From the NCBI GenBank assembly GCA_020630575.1, contig JAHDBD010000017.1, positions 41,381 to 105,380 of the forward strand: a stretch of DNA of 64,000 bases. Reading direction: 5' to 3'. The DNA is from Bernardetia sp. Its GTDB lineage: Bacteria; Bacteroidota; Bacteroidia; Cytophagales; Bernardetiaceae. The notes beneath the pieces are model-generated. The model was not told where the DNA came from. It was given only the letters and a program-made list of their open reading frames with translations, and made no database searches. The translations under genes and the position numbers were made by a program. Positions 26,660 through 36,774 of this stretch are shown here, one piece after another (position 1 is the stretch's first letter; each line of letters begins with the position of its first letter).

Positions 26660-28810
26660 ATGTCTAAAAAAGACCTAAAATTCCGTCGAAATATTGGCAT
26701 CATGGCTCACATTGATGCTGGAAAAACAACCACTACAGAGCGTATTCTCTATTACACAGGTATTAGCCACAAAATTGGTGAAGTACATGATGGAGCTGCG
26801 ACTATGGACTGGATGGAGCAAGAGCAAGAGCGTGGTATCACTATTACGTCGGCTGCTACAACAACAAGCTGGAAATACCCTACTGACGATAAAAGTTTGG
26901 ATATTGATGGTTTGACAAATTCGTATCAAATTAACATCATCGATACTCCTGGTCACGTTGATTTTACTGTAGAAGTAGAACGTTCACTTAGAGTTTTGGA
27001 TGGTGCAGTTGCTCTTTTCTGTGCAGTTTCTGGGGTTGAACCTCAATCTGAAACTGTTTGGAGACAAGCAGATAAATATGGTGTTCCACGTATCTGTTTT
27101 GTAAACAAAATGGATAGAGCTGGTGCAGACTTTTTCAATGCTATTAAAGATATCAAAGCTACTTTAGGTGCAAATGCAGTTCCTCTTCAAATTCCAATTG
27201 GAGCAGAAGACAAATTTGTAGGCGTAGTAGATTTGATCGAAAAACGTGCTATCGTTTGGGAAGACGAAACTCAAGGTATGTCTTTCCACACTATTGATAT
27301 TCCTGAAGATATGAAAGCTGATGTTGAAGAATATCGCAACAATCTTTTGGAAGAAGTAGCTGTAATGGATGAGGATTTGTTCATGAAATATGATGAAGAT
27401 CCAGATTCAATTACTCCTGACGAAATCCGTAGAGCAGTTCGTAAAGCTGTAATGGCAATGACGATTTTCCCTGTATTCTGTGGTAGTGCTTTCAAAAATA
27501 AAGGTGTTCAGGCTGTTCTTGATGCTGCGTGTGCTTATCTTCCTTCTCCTCTTGATTTGCCACCAGTTACTGGTACAAATCCTGATACAGGAAAAGAAGA
27601 AGTACGTCAGCCAAATGAAGACGAGCCTTTTACAGCACTTGCATTTAAGATTGCTACTGACCCTTTTGTAGGTCGTCTTTGTTTTATGCGTGTGTATGCA
27701 GGTTCTTTGGACGCAGGTTCTTATATCTTGAATAACCGTACAGGTAAAAAAGAGCGTATTTCTCGTTTGATGCAAATGCACTCTAACAAACAAAATCCTA
27801 TTGATAGAGTAGGTGCTGGTGATATTTGTGCAGGTGTTGGTTTCAAAGAAATCAAAACTGGTGATACACTTACAGCAGAAAAAAATCCATTAGTTTTGGA
27901 AGAACTTACGTTCCCAGAGCCAGTAATTGGATATGCTATTGAGCCTAAGAAACAAGCTGACCAAGACAAACTTTCTTTAGCTATTACTAAACTTGTTGAG
28001 GAAGACCCTACTCTTCGTGTAAATACAGACGAAGAAACAGGACAAACTATCATCAGAGGAATGGGCGAGCTTCACCTTGAGATTATCATGGACAGAATGA
28101 AGCGTGAATTTAAAGTAGAAGTAAATCAAGGTGCTCCACAGGTTGCTTATAAAGAGGCGTTCACTAACAATGTTGAACACCGTGAAGTTTATAAAAAGCA
28201 GTCAGGTGGTAAAGGTAAATTTGCTGATGTTCAGTTTGAAATCGGACCAGCAGAAGATCCAGAAAACCAAAAAGAAGGTGTTCTTGAATTCGTTGATGAG
28301 ATTAAAGGTGGTGTAATTCCTAAAGAATTCGTTCCTGCAATCAAGAAAGGATTTGAGGAAGCAATGAAAAATGGTGTACTTGCAGGCTTCCCAGTTGTGG
28401 GTATGCGTGTACGTGTATTCTTTGGTTCATTCCACAGTGTCGATTCAGATGCTATTTCTTTTGAAATGGCAGCTCGTATGGGTTATAAAGAAGCAGGTAA
28501 AAGAGCAGGTGCAAAAATTCTTGAGCCAATCATGGACGTAGAAGTTGTTTGCCCTGAAGAATTTACTGGTTCTGTAATCGGTGACTTGAACCGTCGTCGT
28601 GGTATGCCTAAAGGTCAGCAAATGAAAGGTACTGGCGTTGTAATCAAAGCAGACGTTCCATTGTCGGAATTGTTTGGTTATGTTACTTCACTTCGTACAA
28701 TCACTTCTGGTCGTGGTGCTGCTTCACTTACGTTCTCTCACTATTCAGAAGTGCCAAACAACGTTGCAGAAAAAGTTATTGCAGATGTTAAAGGCATGAA
28801 AGCTAACTAA
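26660..28810 (+). CDS. fusA: Elongation factor G
   Basis: EF-G is the GTPase that drives translocation of tRNA and mRNA on the ribosome. The 716-residue protein has the G1 loop [19 protein letters not shown], switch motif [20 protein letters not shown] and NKMDRAGA in domain I, then domains II-V through [14 protein letters not shown] and [15 protein letters not shown]. It is slightly longer than the 700-residue norm owing to a small insert in the G domain (around [20 protein letters not shown]). It is the third gene of the rpsL-rpsG-fusA-rpsJ order. Intergenic palindromic repeats flank it on both sides. Confidence 0.99.
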   Translation: MSKKDLKFRRNIGIMAHIDAGKTTTTERILYYTGISHKIGEVHDGAATMDWMEQEQERGITITSAATTTSWKYPTDDKSLDIDGLTNSYQINIIDTPGHVDFTVEVERSLRVLDGAVALFCAVSGVEPQSETVWRQADKYGVPRICFVNKMDRAGADFFNAIKDIKATLGANAVPLQIPIGAEDKFVGVVDLIEKRAIVWEDETQGMSFHTIDIPEDMKADVEEYRNNLLEEVAVMDEDLFMKYDEDPDSITPDEIRRAVRKAVMAMTIFPVFCGSAFKNKGVQAVLDAACAYLPSPLDLPPVTGTNPDTGKEEVRQPNEDEPFTALAFKIATDPFVGRLCFMRVYAGSLDAGSYILNNRTGKKERISRLMQMHSNKQNPIDRVGAGDICAGVGFKEIKTGDTLTAEKNPLVLEELTFPEPVIGYAIEPKKQADQDKLSLAITKLVEEDPTLRVNTDEETGQTIIRGMGELHLEIIMDRMKREFKVEVNQGAPQVAYKEAFTNNVEHREVYKKQSGGKGKFADVQFEIGPAEDPENQKEGVLEFVDEIKGGVIPKEFVPAIKKGFEEAMKNGVLAGFPVVGMRVRVFFGSFHSVDSDAISFEMAARMGYKEAGKRAGAKILEPIMDVEVVCPEEFTGSVIGDLNRRRGMPKGQQMKGTGVVIKADVPLSELFGYVTSLRTITSGRGAASLTFSHYSEVPNNVAEKVIADVKGMKAN

Positions 28811-28815
28811 AGAAT

Positions 28816-29029
28816 AATTACGAATTAAAAATTACGAATATAAATATTGCTTACCAATTAATTAACAGTTGAAAGGTAAAAGTTATTTAATTGATATTCC
28901 TAATCCATTTTAATTTGGAATCTATATATTTACTATTTCAGTAAAGATTTGGTTTAGACTTTAAAGCAATTACGAATTAAAAATTACGAATGAAACTACT
29001 AATTTGTATTCATTCGTAATTTTTAATTA
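28816..29029. repeat. ATTACGAATTA-type repeats between fusA and rpsJ
   Basis: AATTACGAATTAAAAATTAC plus GAA occurs at 28816-28838 and again at 28969-28991, and in inverted form at 29012-29029. The second and third copies form a hairpin. The same unit makes up the ends of the element at 26315-26505. The gap 28811-29134 has no gene that I can support. Confidence 0.7.
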
Positions 29030-29134
29030 GCTTCGCTGCTTTTGCAGGTTGTAATTGAATAAGGTTTGAATAATGAAAAATAACTTTATTTTTATACAAG
29101 TCTTTCAAAACAAAACGATTAAACTCATACGAGT

Positions 29135-29440
29135 ATGTCACAAAAAATTAGAATCAAATTAAAATCTTACGACCACAATTTGGTTGATAAGTCGGCTGAA
29201 AAAATTGTTAAGGCTGTTAAGAATACAGGTGCAGTTGTTAGTGGTCCAATTCCATTGCCTACTAAAAAAGAAAAATTTACTGTACTTCGTTCTCCTCACG
29301 TAAACAAGAAAGCTCGTGAGCAGTTCCAACTTTGTACTTACAAACGTCTTATCGACATTCATTCTAGCAGCCCAAAAACGGTTGATGCTTTGATGAAATT
29401 AGAACTAGCTTCTGGTGTTGATGTAGAGATTAAAGTGTAA
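29135..29440 (+). CDS. rpsJ: Ribosomal protein S10
   Basis: S10 of the small subunit head, also the NusE transcription partner. The 101-residue protein begins [20 protein letters not shown] and contains [20 protein letters not shown] and the [20 protein letters not shown] loop with its conserved R-x-Q-F. The length is normal. In most bacteria rpsJ begins the S10 operon with rplC next; here a strong terminator and then ppk2 follow, so the S10 operon is cut off at this point. The 324-base gap to fusA holds dispersed repeats. Confidence 0.98.
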   Translation: MSQKIRIKLKSYDHNLVDKSAEKIVKAVKNTGAVVSGPIPLPTKKEKFTVLRSPHVNKKAREQFQLCTYKRLIDIHSSSPKTVDALMKLELASGVDVEIKV

Positions 29441-29450
29441 TTTTGATAAT

Positions 29451-29477
29451 GTTGTCGTCAGTGGAGACACCAACAGC
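29451..29477. repeat. Dispersed hairpin motif, copy C
   Basis: GTCGTCAGTGGAGACACCAA is a diverged copy of the motif at 12591-12614 and 12705-12728. It lies 10 bases after the rpsJ stop codon. Confidence 0.5.
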
Positions 29478-29500
29478 AGCATAAAAATTATAGATTTTAT

Positions 29501-29552
29501 AAAAAAGCATTTTCTTACTAAATTTAGGTTTGGTTGGGAAATGCTTTTTTTT
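29501..29552 (+). terminator. Terminator after rpsJ
   Basis: AAAAAAGCATTTC-type arm (AAAAAAGCATTTTC) pairs with GGAAATGCTTTTTT at the other end of a long loop, followed by T-run. It separates rpsJ from ppk2. Confidence 0.65.
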
Positions 29553-29628
29553 GTTTTAAACACTACTTAAAATATATAGTTTGTTATGAATGTCAATAGT
29601 CTTTAGCTAATTACTAAAAAACAGAACG

Positions 29629-30426
29629 ATGGAACATAAAACAAACGTAAATTATCAAAAAGAGCTTATAAGATTACAAAGAGAACTCGTCAAACTTCAA
29701 TTTTGGGTAAAGGAAAAAGGGTTGAAAGTAGCCATTATTTTTGAAGGAAGAGATGCAGCAGGAAAAGGAGGCGCAATAAAAAGAATTTCGGAAACTCTAA
29801 ATCCTCGTTTCTGCAAAATTGTAGCACTTGACAAACCTAGTGAAAAAGAAGCAAAACAATGGTATTTTCAAAGATATATTTCTCATTTGCCCTCAGCAGG
29901 AGAGATAGCTTTGTTTGATAGAAGTTGGTACAATCGTGCAGGCGTAGAACGTGTGATGGGTTTTTGTACAGAAGAGGAATATCAAGAGTTTTTGCGTTCT
30001 TGTCCAGAATTTGAAAATATGCTGATTCGTTCGGGTATTATTTTAATAAAATATTGGTTTTCAGTCAGCGCAGAAAAACAAAAAGAACGTTTTGAAGAGC
30101 GAACTGAAACTCCTAGAAAAAGATGGAAACTAAGTGGGATGGATTTGAAGGGTAGAGAAAAATGGCACGAATACTCAAAAGCAAAAGATATTATGTTTGC
30201 TCACACAGACACAAAAACGTCTCCTTGGAATGTCATAGATTCTGACCACAAAAAATCGGCTCGTCTGAATTGTATAAGTCATATTTTGAGTCAGATAGAA
30301 TATGAAAATATTTTACCAGAACCAGTAGAAATTCCAGATATTGATGAAACAAATCATTATGCCAGAACACCAATAGACGAACAGAAATTTGTTCCTAAGG
30401 TTTATGTGAAGGGGAGTTTTGAGTAG
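29629..30426 (+). CDS. ppk2: Polyphosphate kinase 2
   Basis: PPK2 moves phosphate between polyphosphate and nucleotides, in this class mostly making NTP from NDP with polyphosphate as donor. The 265-residue protein has the Walker A loop GRDAAGKGG at 40-48, the Walker B/lid segment LFDRSWYNRAGVERVMGFC starting near 95, and the conserved SGMDLKGREKWHEYSKAKD and WNVIDSDHKKSARLN segments. It fits a one-domain class I PPK2. It is a single gene after the rpsJ terminator and converges on the receiver-protein gene at 30431, leaving only four bases between the stops. Confidence 0.95.
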   Translation: MEHKTNVNYQKELIRLQRELVKLQFWVKEKGLKVAIIFEGRDAAGKGGAIKRISETLNPRFCKIVALDKPSEKEAKQWYFQRYISHLPSAGEIALFDRSWYNRAGVERVMGFCTEEEYQEFLRSCPEFENMLIRSGIILIKYWFSVSAEKQKERFEERTETPRKRWKLSGMDLKGREKWHEYSKAKDIMFAHTDTKTSPWNVIDSDHKKSARLNCISHILSQIEYENILPEPVEIPDIDETNHYARTPIDEQKFVPKVYVKGSFE

Positions 30427-30430
30427 AAAA

Positions 30431-31354
30431 TTAAATTCTGCTCATCAATTCTTTAAACCAAACAAGCTGCTCTAATAAAGCATAAAAAACACTTTTTATA
30501 GCATATTTGGTAGGCATTTCCCAATATTTCGCATCAACATTTTGAGGTTGATTTGAGGAATGATTACCAAACGAACTAGCATTTAGATAAATATTTGAGG
30601 CTAATATATCTAATGAAGGTGTTTGATATATAGTAGTCGTATATCTGTAATTTCTATCTTTACTACCTGATAAAAACTTATTTTTATCAAAAAAAGAATT
30701 TTTATTTCTAAGAGCTGTAATTTTTTGATTCAGAACATTATAAATTTCTTCTTGAATTACTCTGCTATCTTGTAAAATAGATTCTTTCTTACTTTCATCT
30801 TCTAAATTTTTTATGATATTGATAAGTTTTGCTCTTATATCTGTTACAGAATTTGAAAAATAACCTTCATCAAAAACCTCAAAAACATCTGCATATTCTT
30901 TTTCTATTTTAGTAATTTCGTTTTTGTTTATCTCTTTGAAAAGATACCTTAGCATCGCTTCTTCTTCCGACTTATCAAAAATCTTTCCTTTGTAGTGTTC
31001 TACTTCATCTTTCATCGTATCAACTGAATCTGTATCAATATAGCCTGTATTGACTGCAAAAGGAATATGAATTGTACCCTTTCTTTGATTTATTTTCTCC
31101 AAATCTCGTAACGCCTTTAATAAAAATCTAAAACTATCTTGCTCACCTTCATTGATAACACATTTTGCATCTAAAATAATGGCATCGTACTTATACACAT
31201 CTTTATTTAGGGCTTCATAACCTGAATTCAAATTAGTGAAAAAGTCAGTTCGAACGGTTTTATCATTTTCTACACCTATTTGATAAGCAAGATTTTTCAA
31301 ACGATTTCCATGTTCTTCGTTGTCGTCTATATGTAAAATGTAGGTCTCTTTCAT
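30431..31354 (-). CDS. Divergent receiver-domain protein, partner of the HsdS-kinase fusion
   Basis: A 307-residue protein. Residues 1-110 look like a divergent response-regulator receiver: YILHIDDNEEH with the acidic pair D10-D11, the KYDAIILDAKC strand with the candidate phospho-acceptor D62, and the IPFAVNTGYID strand in place of the usual T/S strand. The domain has an insert around residues 63-90. The C-terminal 190 residues are mainly helical and match no output domain I know; there is no DNA-binding helix-turn-helix visible. The gene starts 21 bases after the stop of the 829-residue kinase and is almost certainly co-transcribed with it, so I infer a cognate pair. Confidence 0.7.
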   Translation of the reverse strand: MKETYILHIDDNEEHGNRLKNLAYQIGVENDKTVRTDFFTNLNSGYEALNKDVYKYDAIILDAKCVINEGEQDSFRFLLKALRDLEKINQRKGTIHIPFAVNTGYIDTDSVDTMKDEVEHYKGKIFDKSEEEAMLRYLFKEINKNEITKIEKEYADVFEVFDEGYFSNSVTDIRAKLINIIKNLEDESKKESILQDSRVIQEEIYNVLNQKITALRNKNSFFDKNKFLSGSKDRNYRYTTTIYQTPSLDILASNIYLNASSFGNHSSNQPQNVDAKYWEMPTKYAIKSVFYALLEQLVWFKELMSRI

Positions 31355-31375
31355 CGTTAAATAAAATTTAGATTG

Positions 31376-33865
31376 TTATGAGAGTGGTAAAAGAATCTGA
31401 ATTTGAGTAATAAACTCATCGCTAGAATCAGTAGAAAGTAAATTAATTGTTCCTTCATGAAGTTCTATAATTTTACTAATAATAAAACCTCCTATTCCTG
31501 TTCCGTCAGACTGAATAGATTTATTTCCAAATAATTTATAGGATTCAAAGGTATAACCTTTTGGAAAACCTTTGCCATTATCTTTATAAATAATTTGAGC
31601 ATATTCTCCTCCAACACCATTTATTTTTTCTTCTACTTTTTTTATCTCAAATTCTATTTTACAATTTTCTTTATTGTCCATGCTTTTAAAAGCATGATTT
31701 TTTGCATTGTCAATAAGATTTTCTATTACACTACGAAAAGCCTCGCTATCTAAAAGCACAAATAAAGGCTTTTTTGATGGAATCACATTAATTTTGTAAT
31801 TATCATTTTTATAACTAGAAGTTATGTTTTTTATAAAATCAGAAATACTTTCCTGTTTTGTATCAAGCTGTTGCTTTTGCAAAATCTTTACATCATTAAA
31901 TATTTTTGGAAGAGTAGATAACTGTTTTTCTATTCTATCCACTATATTTCGAAATGTATCAACATCTTCAGCCGTTTCTCCTTCAAAAACAGGGCGTACA
32001 CATTCATTCAAATTCAAAATTTCTTGTTTGTCAAGAAAACTTTTTAATGTTTTATAATCTATCAACAAAGGACTAATTTTATTCTTAAAACTATGTGCTA
32101 CACTTGCGATAAGCTGATAATCTGAATATTTTACTTTTTGCGAAATCTCATCTTCTTTTTTTTGAACCTCAACTTTGTTGGCTACAACATTTCTTATCTC
32201 AAAAAGCTGTTTTTCTTGTTCTTCTAAAGAAGGTAAAACAAAGTGAAAGTCTAAAAAATTATCTTTATCAATGCGACTAATTACAGCACCTTCAGCCAAC
32301 ATTTGAGCTTGTATTTGTACTAATTTAGTTTCTAGTTGAGATAAAAAATACTCTGATTTTATTTTATCCTGTTTTAATTGTACTACAAAAATGTCCGAAC
32401 CAATGGAGATAGGTCTTCCTTCATAATTAAAACATGTTGAGTTTAGATTTGTGCCTAACAAACTGACTAATACACAAGAATAATTTATAACTTTACTAGA
32501 TGTTTCTACATAAGAATTTACTTTGTTCAAGTCTATATAGCTTCCCTTCGTACTCTTTGACAAATCACTGACACGTATATAATGAATATAATTTTCTTGT
32601 CTTTCAGAAGATTGCTTACTGGGTGGAATATGACTTCCCCTTTTTATAGACGAAACTACATTTTTTATTTTAGATAAATTTTTTGAAGTTTTTTTAAACT
32701 GCTCTAGTAGTTCAGAAAAAAGAGGATTAAAATAAATGCCACTAAAAAGGTTATAATTGTTGTTAGATAATCTGAGAGGAGATGATATAGTTTCTAGAAA
32801 ATTATTATCCAAAACAAACTTCCCATTTTTATGAAGAATTTCAATACTTTTCAATGATGAACGTGCTATATTCTTGTCCAACATTACAGCTTTAAAGGAA
32901 GACTCTTTTCTATCCATTATCAAAGCTTTATCAATAAGGTAGTTTTTGATGAGAAATTTTTCATATTCATTTACTCCTAACCAATCAAATAAATAAAGAG
33001 ATAAAGCTAAGATTTTTCCTGTATTAGTAGTCAGTTGTAACATAAAATCTATTACTGGAATATCAGTATAATTATAGTATGCGTCCGAAAAATTTGCTTT
33101 ATTATTTTTATATACCTTTTCCACTAATGCACCTACCTTTTCTTCTATGTCTATTTCAGCCATTCCAAAAGAAAAAATAAAATCAATTTTTCCTATGTAT
33201 GAAAAAGGAAAATCATCAAGGATAGATGAATGTCTTATATCAATATTTGTAAAACCATTTATGATAAGATTCATCTTTGCAACTAGATAATATTTATAAA
33301 CACGTTCGTTACCAATTATTAGACAGTCTTTAGAAAGACCAAACTTTTCCAATTGAGTAATATCTCTAGCTGTTTTTAAAGATGGAAAATATACAGTTTT
33401 ACAACTTGACAAATAACTCTGTAAGTCTTTATCAAAAAATAGTGCATATTCATTTTCAGTAAAGTAAATATTCTTATAAAATCCATCTTTTTCCTCTAAT
33501 AAAAAATCTAGAAGTGTGTTGAAATCTAGTGTCAAATCAAAACCAAGCTCAAAAAAATACGCATCAAGATATTTATGTAACAGCCAAACTATAAATTTAT
33601 CTGTTTCAGAGTTATTGTATTTACCAATAATGCGTTCAAAAAAAATGTCTTCTAACAAAGGATTCTCTTTAGCTGTTTTATGAAAATCGTTAATTAAAGA
33701 TTCTGTTACATTATCTTTTTCAGACAATTTCTTAATATCTTCTATTCTGTCTTCATTTAATGATAAGTAGAATAGAATGGACATAGCAACCTCTGCTACA
33801 TTAGAAGCTGTAAAGTTGCGAGGAGGTAAACGAAGAGAGTTAGCTATAAATTCTGGAAATTCCAT
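31376..33865 (-). CDS. HsdM-like/HsdS-like/histidine kinase fusion
   Basis: An 829-residue protein with three parts. Residues about 120-370 follow the layout of an N6-adenine methyltransferase HsdM core (GNERVYKYYLVAKMNLIING at 185, then IDFIFSFGM at 227), but the NPPF/Y catalytic motif is replaced by FSFGM at 231-235 and no DPxxGSG loop is visible, so it is probably inactive. Residues about 390-560 resemble an HsdS target recognition half (IHYIRVSDLSKSTKGSYIDL, then LPSLEEQEKQLFEIRN ending helix). Residues 580-829 are a histidine kinase: H591 in SVAHSFKNK, N box N716-N720, DNGKG at 762-766, GTGIGG at 788-793. No membrane segment is seen. Function is inferred: a cytosolic DNA-reading kinase. 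Confidence 0.75.
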   Translation of the reverse strand: MEFPEFIANSLRLPPRNFTASNVAEVAMSILFYLSLNEDRIEDIKKLSEKDNVTESLINDFHKTAKENPLLEDIFFERIIGKYNNSETDKFIVWLLHKYLDAYFFELGFDLTLDFNTLLDFLLEEKDGFYKNIYFTENEYALFFDKDLQSYLSSCKTVYFPSLKTARDITQLEKFGLSKDCLIIGNERVYKYYLVAKMNLIINGFTNIDIRHSSILDDFPFSYIGKIDFIFSFGMAEIDIEEKVGALVEKVYKNNKANFSDAYYNYTDIPVIDFMLQLTTNTGKILALSLYLFDWLGVNEYEKFLIKNYLIDKALIMDRKESSFKAVMLDKNIARSSLKSIEILHKNGKFVLDNNFLETISSPLRLSNNNYNLFSGIYFNPLFSELLEQFKKTSKNLSKIKNVVSSIKRGSHIPPSKQSSERQENYIHYIRVSDLSKSTKGSYIDLNKVNSYVETSSKVINYSCVLVSLLGTNLNSTCFNYEGRPISIGSDIFVVQLKQDKIKSEYFLSQLETKLVQIQAQMLAEGAVISRIDKDNFLDFHFVLPSLEEQEKQLFEIRNVVANKVEVQKKEDEISQKVKYSDYQLIASVAHSFKNKISPLLIDYKTLKSFLDKQEILNLNECVRPVFEGETAEDVDTFRNIVDRIEKQLSTLPKIFNDVKILQKQQLDTKQESISDFIKNITSSYKNDNYKINVIPSKKPLFVLLDSEAFRSVIENLIDNAKNHAFKSMDNKENCKIEFEIKKVEEKINGVGGEYAQIIYKDNGKGFPKGYTFESYKLFGNKSIQSDGTGIGGFIISKIIELHEGTINLLSTDSSDEFITQIQILLPLS

Positions 33866-34115
33866 TGTACAAAAAATTTAGAAATGATAAATACGATTTT
33901 GTTTTTTTGTAGAGCTACATTAGTTGTACTTTGGAATGCACATCTATCAAATTGATTTCTCATAAAAATAGTTCATTTACATTCAAAAATAGGTAGAATA
34001 TTTTTGAAATAAAATTGAAATCTAATTGAAGTTTAATTTTGAGGTAATAAAGAAACATTTCACTAAAAAAATAGTAACTTCGTAGAACAAAAAAATTAAA
34101 ACAACTTCATAAAAA

Positions 34116-36038
34116 ATGTCCACTCTACCACAACAAATTCTAAAAAAATATTGGGGTTACGATGCTTTTCGTGCTATGCAGGAAGAGATTATCGATGCTG
34201 TTTTAGAAGGAAAAGATACGTTGGCACTTTTGCCGACAGGTGGAGGAAAATCGATTTGTTTTCAAGTTCCTGCGATGGCTTTGGAAGGGGTTTGTATTGT
34301 TGTTACGCCACTTATTGCGCTGATGAAAGACCAAGTTTTTCAACTCAATAAACGTGGAATTTCTGCAAAGGCGATTTACTCAGGAATGAGCAAACGAGAA
34401 ATTGATATTACGCTAGATAATTGTGTCTATAATAAAAATGTAAAATTCCTCTATCTTTCTCCTGAAAGGCTCAAAACAGATTTATTTCAACAGCGAGTAG
34501 CAAGAATGAATGTTTGTTTGTTGGCGATTGATGAGGCGCATTGTATTTCTCAATGGGGTTATAATTTTCGTCCTGCTTATTTAGAAATTGCAGTCATTAG
34601 AGAGAGAATTCCAAATGTTCCTTGTATTGCCCTTACAGCTACTGCTACTTTACAAGTTCGTCAAGATATTCAAGATAGATTAGAATTTAAAGAAAATAGC
34701 AAGGTCTTTACAAAGAGTTTTGCTAGAGAAAATTTATCGTATTCGGCTTTTTTGGAGGAAAACAAAAACCAAAAAATGCTGCAAATTTTGAATAACGTAA
34801 AAGGAACAGGAATTATTTATGTCAGAAATAGAAAAAAATGCAAAGAAATTGCGCTTTGGTTGCGTAGCCAAAAGATTTCTGCCGATTTTTATCATGCAGG
34901 ACTTACACACGCACAACGAAATCACGTACAAGAATCTTGGATAAATAATAAAATTCGTGTCATTGCAGCAACAAATGCTTTCGGAATGGGAATCGATAAA
35001 CCAGATGTCAGAACAGTTATTCATACCGATTTGCCAGACTCATTAGAAGCCTATTATCAAGAAGCAGGAAGAGCAGGAAGAGATGAAAAAAAAGCGTATG
35101 CCATCGCACTTTTTGATAAAAATGACTTGATAAATTTAGAAAAACGAACAAAACAAGCGCATCCAGAAAAAGAAATTATTAAAAAAGTCTATCAAGCCTT
35201 AGCCAATTATTTCAAAATTGCTGTGGGAAGTTTTCCAATGGAAAGTTTTGATTTTGATATGGATGAATTTTTTCGTCGTTTTTCTATTCCCTATATAGAA
35301 ACCTACAATTCTATCAAAATCTTGGAAGAACAAGGTTTTTTACAGCTTTCAGAGAGTTTTTATACACCTTCCAAAATTTGGATAAAAGTAGATAATGCAA
35401 CTTTATATAACTTTCAAATTGCAAATCAAAAATCGGATACAGTTATAAAAGCAATTTTGAGAGCGTATGGAGGAGCTTTTCAGCAGTTTATTTCTATTTC
35501 TGAACAAAATTTAGCTAAGTTTTTGAATATGTCAAAAATGGACGTTACGGCACAACTCAATTATTTAGCTCAGCAAAATATCATCGATTATCAACCTCAA
35601 AAAGATGTTCCTCAGCTTTCCTTTCTGACAGCTCGGCACAATGCAAATGATTTGCCTTTAGATTTGGAGCTTTTGGAAACACGAAAAAAGGAAGCTCTGC
35701 AAAAAGCCTATTCAGTTATTAATTATGTTAGTAATGATATACGCTGCCGAACACAGATTTTACTTCATTATTTTGGAGAAAAAACTGATGAAATTTGTGG
35801 TGTTTGTGATAACTGTATTCAAAATAAAAAGGCTTTAAATTTTTCAAATCAAAATCAAAAAAGCGAAGATTTAAAAACACAGATTTTAGAAAAAATAGCT
35901 TCTGATTCTGTTCCAGTTCATAAATTAAGCAGTCATTTTTTAAATATCGACGGAAAAGTTTTAGGAAAGACAATTCAAGAAATGGTAGCTGTTGGAACAA
36001 TTGGATATGATAAAGTGGGAAATTTGATTAGGAAATAA
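34116..36038 (+). CDS. recQ: ATP-dependent DNA helicase RecQ
   Basis: RecQ unwinds DNA 3' to 5' in recombination and repair. The 640-residue protein has motif 0 (KYWGYDAFRAMQEEII), Walker A TGGGKS at 41-46, the DEAH box at 139-142 in AIDEAHCISQWGYNF, motif VI in YYQEAGRAGRDEKKA, and the zinc-binding cysteines (IRCRTQILLHYF, ICGVCDNC) near 535-570. After a winged-helix segment it ends without a clear HRDC domain, which is a normal variant. It is divergent from the kinase fusion operon, with a 250-base gap, and the next gene is an unrelated lipoprotein. Confidence 0.95.
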   Translation: MSTLPQQILKKYWGYDAFRAMQEEIIDAVLEGKDTLALLPTGGGKSICFQVPAMALEGVCIVVTPLIALMKDQVFQLNKRGISAKAIYSGMSKREIDITLDNCVYNKNVKFLYLSPERLKTDLFQQRVARMNVCLLAIDEAHCISQWGYNFRPAYLEIAVIRERIPNVPCIALTATATLQVRQDIQDRLEFKENSKVFTKSFARENLSYSAFLEENKNQKMLQILNNVKGTGIIYVRNRKKCKEIALWLRSQKISADFYHAGLTHAQRNHVQESWINNKIRVIAATNAFGMGIDKPDVRTVIHTDLPDSLEAYYQEAGRAGRDEKKAYAIALFDKNDLINLEKRTKQAHPEKEIIKKVYQALANYFKIAVGSFPMESFDFDMDEFFRRFSIPYIETYNSIKILEEQGFLQLSESFYTPSKIWIKVDNATLYNFQIANQKSDTVIKAILRAYGGAFQQFISISEQNLAKFLNMSKMDVTAQLNYLAQQNIIDYQPQKDVPQLSFLTARHNANDLPLDLELLETRKKEALQKAYSVINYVSNDIRCRTQILLHYFGEKTDEICGVCDNCIQNKKALNFSNQNQKSEDLKTQILEKIASDSVPVHKLSSHFLNIDGKVLGKTIQEMVAVGTIGYDKVGNLIRK

Positions 36039-36061
36039 AGTTTTACAAAATAAATTTAATT

Positions 36062-36703
36062 ATGAAAAAAATAGCCTACATAATTTTAGCCTTTGCCTTT
36101 TTATGGTCTTGTGCTTCAATAAAAAATAATGAAACTATAAAAATGTATCAACTTAAGTTTGGGAGAAAAGCCTATGATTATGGCAAAGTAATAATTGGTA
36201 TTAGTGAAAAAGAAACAAATATTAATGAGAAAGTTTATCACCCTCTTTATATAGATAGAGTTTTTGATAAAAAAATAGAACCTTTGGGTTTTATAAGAAA
36301 CATAGGAGATACAGTTCTGTTTCGTGTAAATTTGTTTGATATAGACTCAGCTTATTTTACTGCTTTTAGTAGCTTTTCTACACCAAGTTCTAATAACTAT
36401 TCTATAGAAAGAGAAAAAATATTTAAAGACCAAATACTTTTTATTACTAACTCAAATGTTTTAGAAAAAACTAATAAAATATTTAATGAAACAGAATTAT
36501 TTATGCGAGAAGCAGATGTTACCTTGAAAAAAGTAGAGCTAATAAAGCAAGATTCTATTTATAGTTTTTCTGTAAGACCTTATACACTCTCTTCTGATTA
36601 TCTGATTGTAAATTCTATAAAATATTCAAAGAAAAAAGGAATAGTAGGAGTGGGTTTTGAAACGTCTTATGGTGATGAGTGCTTTGTAAAAACTTCAAAA
36701 TAG
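36062..36703 (+). CDS. Hypothetical lipoprotein
   Basis: A 213-residue protein with a lipoprotein signal peptide; the lipid-modified cysteine is probably C17 in FLWSCASI. The mature part is beta-rich and polar, with no domain I recognise. It starts 23 bases after recQ in the same direction and may share its transcript by chance. It is likely to be in the outer or inner membrane. The function is not known. Confidence 0.65.
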   Translation: MKKIAYIILAFAFLWSCASIKNNETIKMYQLKFGRKAYDYGKVIIGISEKETNINEKVYHPLYIDRVFDKKIEPLGFIRNIGDTVLFRVNLFDIDSAYFTAFSSFSTPSSNNYSIEREKIFKDQILFITNSNVLEKTNKIFNETELFMREADVTLKKVELIKQDSIYSFSVRPYTLSSDYLIVNSIKYSKKKGIVGVGFETSYGDECFVKTSK

Positions 36704-36774
36704 CCTTCTATATTTCTCTAATTATCATTTCTGTTCTGTTTATCCTGCTTTGGCAACAAAATAGAAAATAAAAC

